Source of the DNA: Paenibacillus prosopidis | GTDB lineage: Bacteria > Bacillota > Bacilli > Paenibacillales > Paenibacillaceae | Reading direction: 5' to 3' | Assembly: GCF_003337375.1 (NCBI RefSeq) | Contig: NZ_QPJD01000017.1 | Span: forward strand, 62,001-126,000 | Length of the DNA: 64,000 nucleotides | Part shown: piece by piece, positions 61,607 through 64,000 of the stretch | Numbering within the stretch: the stretch's first letter is position 1 | Layout: each line of letters opens with the position of its first letter | Position numbers and translations under genes: made by a program | The notes under the pieces: generated by a model | What the model was told of the DNA's origin: nothing | What the model saw: only the letters and a program-made list of their open reading frames with translations | Databases searched by the model: none

Positions 61607-62518
61607 CTAGTCAAGGAAGAGGAGACCCTGTTCGGGCACTATGGGCAGTTGGATGCCGGGCCAGCCACTTACATCGCATTGGCCATATTCATTATCACCC
61701 ACAGCAACCACCGTGCCGTCCGATTTAAGGCCGAGAGTATGAGCGCAACCCGCCGCAACCGCCACAATATCGCGCCAGCCACTTACATTGCATTGGCCAT
61801 GTTCATTCCAACCCACAGCCGCCACCGTGCCGTCCGATTTAAGGCCAATGGTATGATTACTACCCGCCGCTATCGCCACAATACCGCGCCAGCCGCTTAC
61901 ATCGCATTGGTCACGCTTATTCCAACCCACAGCCGCCACCGTGCCGTCCGATTTAAGCCCGACGGTATGAAGGTAACCCGCAGCTGCCGCTACTATGTCG
62001 CGCCAGCCGCTTACATTGCATTGGCCATACCGATTATTACCCACAATTGTCGCCGTGCCGTCCGATTTAAGCCCGACGGTATGCCAATCACCTGCCGCTA
62101 CCGCCACCATATCACGCCAGTCGCTTACATTGCATTGGCCTTCATTATTTCGACCCGCAGCCACCACCGTGCCATCCGATTTAAGCCCGACGGTACGACG
62201 CCAACCCGCCGCAACCGACACAATATCGCCCCAGCCGCTTACATCGCATTGGTCATGTTTATTCCAACCCACAGCCGCCACCGTGCCGTCCGATTTAAGC
62301 CCGATTGTATGAGCATTCCCCGTATGAGCATTACCCGCCGCAACCGCCACAATATCACTCCAGCCGCTTACATCACATTGGCCATATTTATTATCACCCA
62401 CAGCTGTCACCGTGCCGTCCAATTTAAGCCCGACGGTATGACGATAACCCGCCGCTATGGTATCTTTAGGCCACCTTTTTACCTTGAAAGCCGCTTCTTT
62501 CGGTGAAATGTAATCCAT
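61607..62518 (-). CDS. RCC1-like protein of near-identical 38-residue repeats
   Basis: 303 residues, no signal peptide. After a short start (MDYISPKEAAFKVKRWPKDT), seven repeats of about 38 residues (114 bases) follow, e.g. IVAVAAGCAHTLGLKSDGTV then VAVGDNEYGQCDVSGW. Within a repeat the GLKSDGTVxAVG and GQCxVSGW parts are almost invariant, also at DNA level. The second repeat carries a duplicated GNAHT (15 bases). Likely a seven-bladed propeller for binding. Good ribosome binding site (AAGGAGGTAAAAC). The opposite strand is open too because of the repeats. Confidence 0.85.
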   Translation of the reverse strand: MDYISPKEAAFKVKRWPKDTIAAGYRHTVGLKLDGTVTAVGDNKYGQCDVSGWSDIVAVAAGNAHTGNAHTIGLKSDGTVAAVGWNKHDQCDVSGWGDIVSVAAGWRRTVGLKSDGTVVAAGRNNEGQCNVSDWRDMVAVAAGDWHTVGLKSDGTATIVGNNRYGQCNVSGWRDIVAAAAGYLHTVGLKSDGTVAAVGWNKRDQCDVSGWRGIVAIAAGSNHTIGLKSDGTVAAVGWNEHGQCNVSGWRDIVAVAAGCAHTLGLKSDGTVVAVGDNEYGQCDVSGWPGIQLPIVPEQGLLFLD

Positions 62519-62580
62519 GTTTTACCTCCTTGAAAACAAGACCTTTATTATTATATACGTTACAACGAATAATTGCAGAA

Positions 62581-62734
62581 TTATTGTAAAGGTTGAATCA
62601 CAGCATCTCGGTGCTCATCTAGATACCAGTAGGGGATGAGCGGAAACAGCTCCTTCAGGTAGGCGCGCCAGCGATCCCAGCAGAACGGCTCTGTGATGTC
62701 GCCTCGGTAGGGGCCGTCGGCGTGGCCGTTGTCT
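62581..62734 (-). pseudogene. C-terminal gene fragment
   Basis: About 50 codons, DNGHADGPYRGDITEPFCWD followed by RWRAYLKELFPLIPYWYLDE and a short end (VIQPLQ). Compositionally protein-like, Trp/Tyr/Pro-rich; no start. Family not recognised. Confidence 0.4.
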
Positions 62735-62745
62735 GCTTTTTTCCT

Positions 62746-62993
62746 GTCAATGGATTAAGCTACAAAGACGAAGATAGTATTGCTCACGATATCCATAATA
62801 CTTTGAACAGCTTACAGGACGTTGCAGACCGAAGTACACCAAAGAGAAGATTATTAGATTGTGTAGTTACCTACATGATACTGACAACATCTTTTTAAAA
62901 AAGCCTCTGGAATTTATCGCAAAATTCCCATCGGGACTTGAAAAAGTAAACAAAACTACAGAATTTGTTAACCTCATGGCAAAAATAAAATAA
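62746..62993 (+). pseudogene. Gene fragment with a frameshift
   Basis: First frame: VNGLSYKDEDSIAHDIHNTL to about 62880. Second frame: YLHDTDNIFLKKPLEFIAKF then GLEKVNKTTEFVNLMAKIK and stop at 62993. One frameshift near 62870 joins them. Family not recognised. Confidence 0.4.
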
Positions 62994-63134
62994 TTGTAGC
63001 TGAGAAAAGATAGCTCAAGCTGCAAATTGAAATTCTAATGACATCTCTAACCAAACCCCCGTTGACGCTTCTTTTCGTAGGGAAAAGACGGAAGCACTAA
63101 TCATACAGAATCTCATCTTTCATTTTCAATTTGA

Positions 63135-63154
63135 ATGCAAGTACATACTTTCAA
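63135..63154. promoter_or_regulatory. TetR-type operator-like motif, copy 1
   Basis: ATGCAAGTACATACTTTCAA, identical in 16 of 19 leading positions to the sequence before the TetR gene at 63815. Confidence 0.5.
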
Positions 63155-63209
63155 ATGTTGCTAAAGAAAAGCTCCGATCGGAGCTGCTCAAAGAGTAACA
63201 TAAATATTA

Positions 63210-63797
63210 TTAGGGACTTAGAGCCTTAGTAAATAAACGTACGCTTTCTTCAATAAATTCGTTCAGAGTTTCTTCCGATACCGATTCTTTCATATTTAGG
63301 CTACTGATAAAAGCCCCAAAATTCATCCACATGAACGATAATGCTTGGATTTCAGGATTTGATGTGACAACTTTGCCTTGTGATGACATGGTAGTTAGAT
63401 ATTCTGTGAGCAGATTTTTCAAATGCTTAGGGTTGCGGGAAGCCTCTTGAAGAACTGCATCGGGAAGAGTACTACTTCCTTTTAATGAGATTGAAATTAG
63501 TTTTCTGTTCCGGTTCATAATGTTATGGTACGTTCGACTGAGTGTAAGAAGATCCTCATGCAGATTTCCTTTAAGACCTTCGTTAAAAAGCTTTGTCATC
63601 TCATTGCCATAGTGAAACCGGTTGAAAGCGGCCTCAAGCAGTTTTTCTTTCGTTCCAAAATGCCGAAATAATGTGACTTCGTTTACTCCAGCAGCGAGTG
63701 CGATTTCTTTGGTAGTTGTACTGTCATATCCTTTTTCGGCCATGAGGTTTATGGTTGCCAGCAATATTTTTTCGCCTGTAGTTGGATTAGCGCTCAT
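63210..63797 (-). CDS. TetR/AcrR-family transcriptional regulator
   Basis: 195 residues. N-terminal helix-turn-helix: ILLATINLMAEKGYDSTTTKEIALAAGVNEVTLFRHFGTKEKLLEAAF pattern, typical of TetR repressors. The C-terminal ligand domain is all-helical and not informative. The upstream sequence holds a GCAAGTGCTTGC palindrome, probably its own operator. The gene that it should control is not visible; only debris lies downstream. Confidence 0.92.
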   Translation of the reverse strand: MSANPTTGEKILLATINLMAEKGYDSTTTKEIALAAGVNEVTLFRHFGTKEKLLEAAFNRFHYGNEMTKLFNEGLKGNLHEDLLTLSRTYHNIMNRNRKLISISLKGSSTLPDAVLQEASRNPKHLKNLLTEYLTTMSSQGKVVTSNPEIQALSFMWMNFGAFISSLNMKESVSEETLNEFIEESVRLFTKALSP

Positions 63798-63814
63798 GAA
63801 TCTCCCCTCATTTA

Positions 63815-63834
63815 ATGCAAGTGCTTGCTTTCAT
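63815..63834. promoter_or_regulatory. TetR-type operator candidate, copy 2
   Basis: ATGCAAGTGCTTGCTTTCAT with the palindrome GCAAGTGCTTGC, 18 bases before the TetR start. Confidence 0.6.
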
Positions 63835-63953
63835 TAATGTTTGAATTATAGATTAAATGTAACTAAATGTCAATAGAGAGGGGATTGGAACCGTTTCGCA
63901 ATAAAAGAAGCTTACTACGGGTATGAGAGCCCAATTAACATACCGCGCTTGGT

Positions 63954-63995
63954 AAAAACCTATCTCCTCTTTAGTAGGCAGTAGGTTTTTTATTT
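63954..63995. terminator. Terminator-like hairpin at window end
   Basis: AAAAACCTA / TAGGTTTTT stem followed by a T-rich tail; its gene lies outside the readable part. Confidence 0.5.
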
Positions 63996-64000
63996 TTTAT

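Larger units (their letters stand above)
62519..63209. other. Region of gene debris
   Basis: No intact gene. Contains the two remnants listed separately and a copy of the TetR operator-like motif at 63135. Confidence 0.5.

Noticed and set aside
61649..62506. Open plus-strand frame of 285 codons opposite the RCC1-like gene
   Set aside because: Rich in His/Arg/Thr/Pro repeats and produced by the antisense of the 114-base units; no ribosome binding site. The minus-strand product has clear RCC1 character.
1..64000. CRISPR arrays, tRNA or rRNA genes, complete insertion sequences
   Set aside because: No regularly spaced direct repeats of CRISPR size, no cloverleaf or rRNA signature and no transposase frame were seen.

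Overview
The window looks like a chromosomal segment of a spore-forming, polysaccharide-degrading Bacillota, most probably Paenibacillus or a close relative. The basis is composition and gene content: YhcN/YlaJ-type and YjcZ-type sporulation proteins, a DUF817 (YoaT-like) protein, a YkuK-type RNase H-like protein, Ku without a nearby LigD, stalk-domain (copper amine oxidase N-terminal-like) surface proteins, RCC1-repeat proteins, and many glycoside hydrolases next to AraC/IclR/LysR regulators. Strong GGAGG-type ribosome binding sites and TTG/GTG starts are common. No rRNA, tRNA, CRISPR array, complete insertion sequence or prophage was seen.

Layout. 1-3.6 kb: end of a methylcitrate-type operon (prpC 3' end, prpD, then an unusual branched-chain E1-alpha fused to a degenerate E2 catalytic domain). 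3.8-6.4 kb: small exported, TerB-like and sporulation proteins. 6.6-14.9 kb: GH105 hydrolase, LysM-GMC oxidoreductase, Ku, azoreductase, ABC-F ATPase, uridine kinase, YkuK. 15.4-19.6 kb: LysR regulator divergent from a CoA-transferase / HMG-CoA lyase / truncated CocE-hydrolase operon. 19.7-22.8 kb: GH42 beta-galactosidase with a divergent AraC regulator. 23-31.5 kb: malate:quinone oxidoreductase, a 1261-residue secreted multidomain glycoside hydrolase, and a two-gene membrane protein/oxidoreductase operon. 31.5-38 kb: small hypothetical proteins, an MFS exporter, a frameshifted membrane gene and a repeat-rich lipoprotein. 38-42 kb: a heterodimeric ABC exporter behind a long, structured, operator-rich leader. 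42-52.4 kb: GH43, DUF817, DinB, a UvrA-like ATPase and an SGNH/rhamnogalacturonan acetylesterase, interspersed with gene remnants (ABC-2 permease, SDR). 52.5-58.4 kb: an IclR-controlled cassette encoding the lower Weimberg pathway (xylonate dehydratase, keto-deoxy-acid dehydratase, alpha-ketoglutarate semialdehyde dehydrogenase). 58.6-63.8 kb: RCC1/stalk-domain surface proteins, one interrupted by an in-frame stop, gene debris, and a TetR regulator.

Together the genes describe a plant-polymer saprophyte: pectin/rhamnogalacturonan side-chain attack (GH105, acetylesterase, GH42, GH43), pentose-acid oxidation to 2-oxoglutarate, and short-chain/branched acyl-CoA catabolism. The right half carries much gene decay (at least six remnants), which suggests repeated insertion/deletion.

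No obviously new defence or mobile system was found. The points most worth following are the E1-alpha/dead-E2 fusion, a set of GTTYTATA-type palindromes around the Weimberg cassette, a dispersed hairpin repeat (15.3, 52.5, 58.4 kb), a 48-bp perfect palindrome at 50.2 kb, the leader of the ABC exporter, and several genes whose best ribosome binding site faces a non-canonical start codon. All functional calls are from reading motifs by eye; no search was run.
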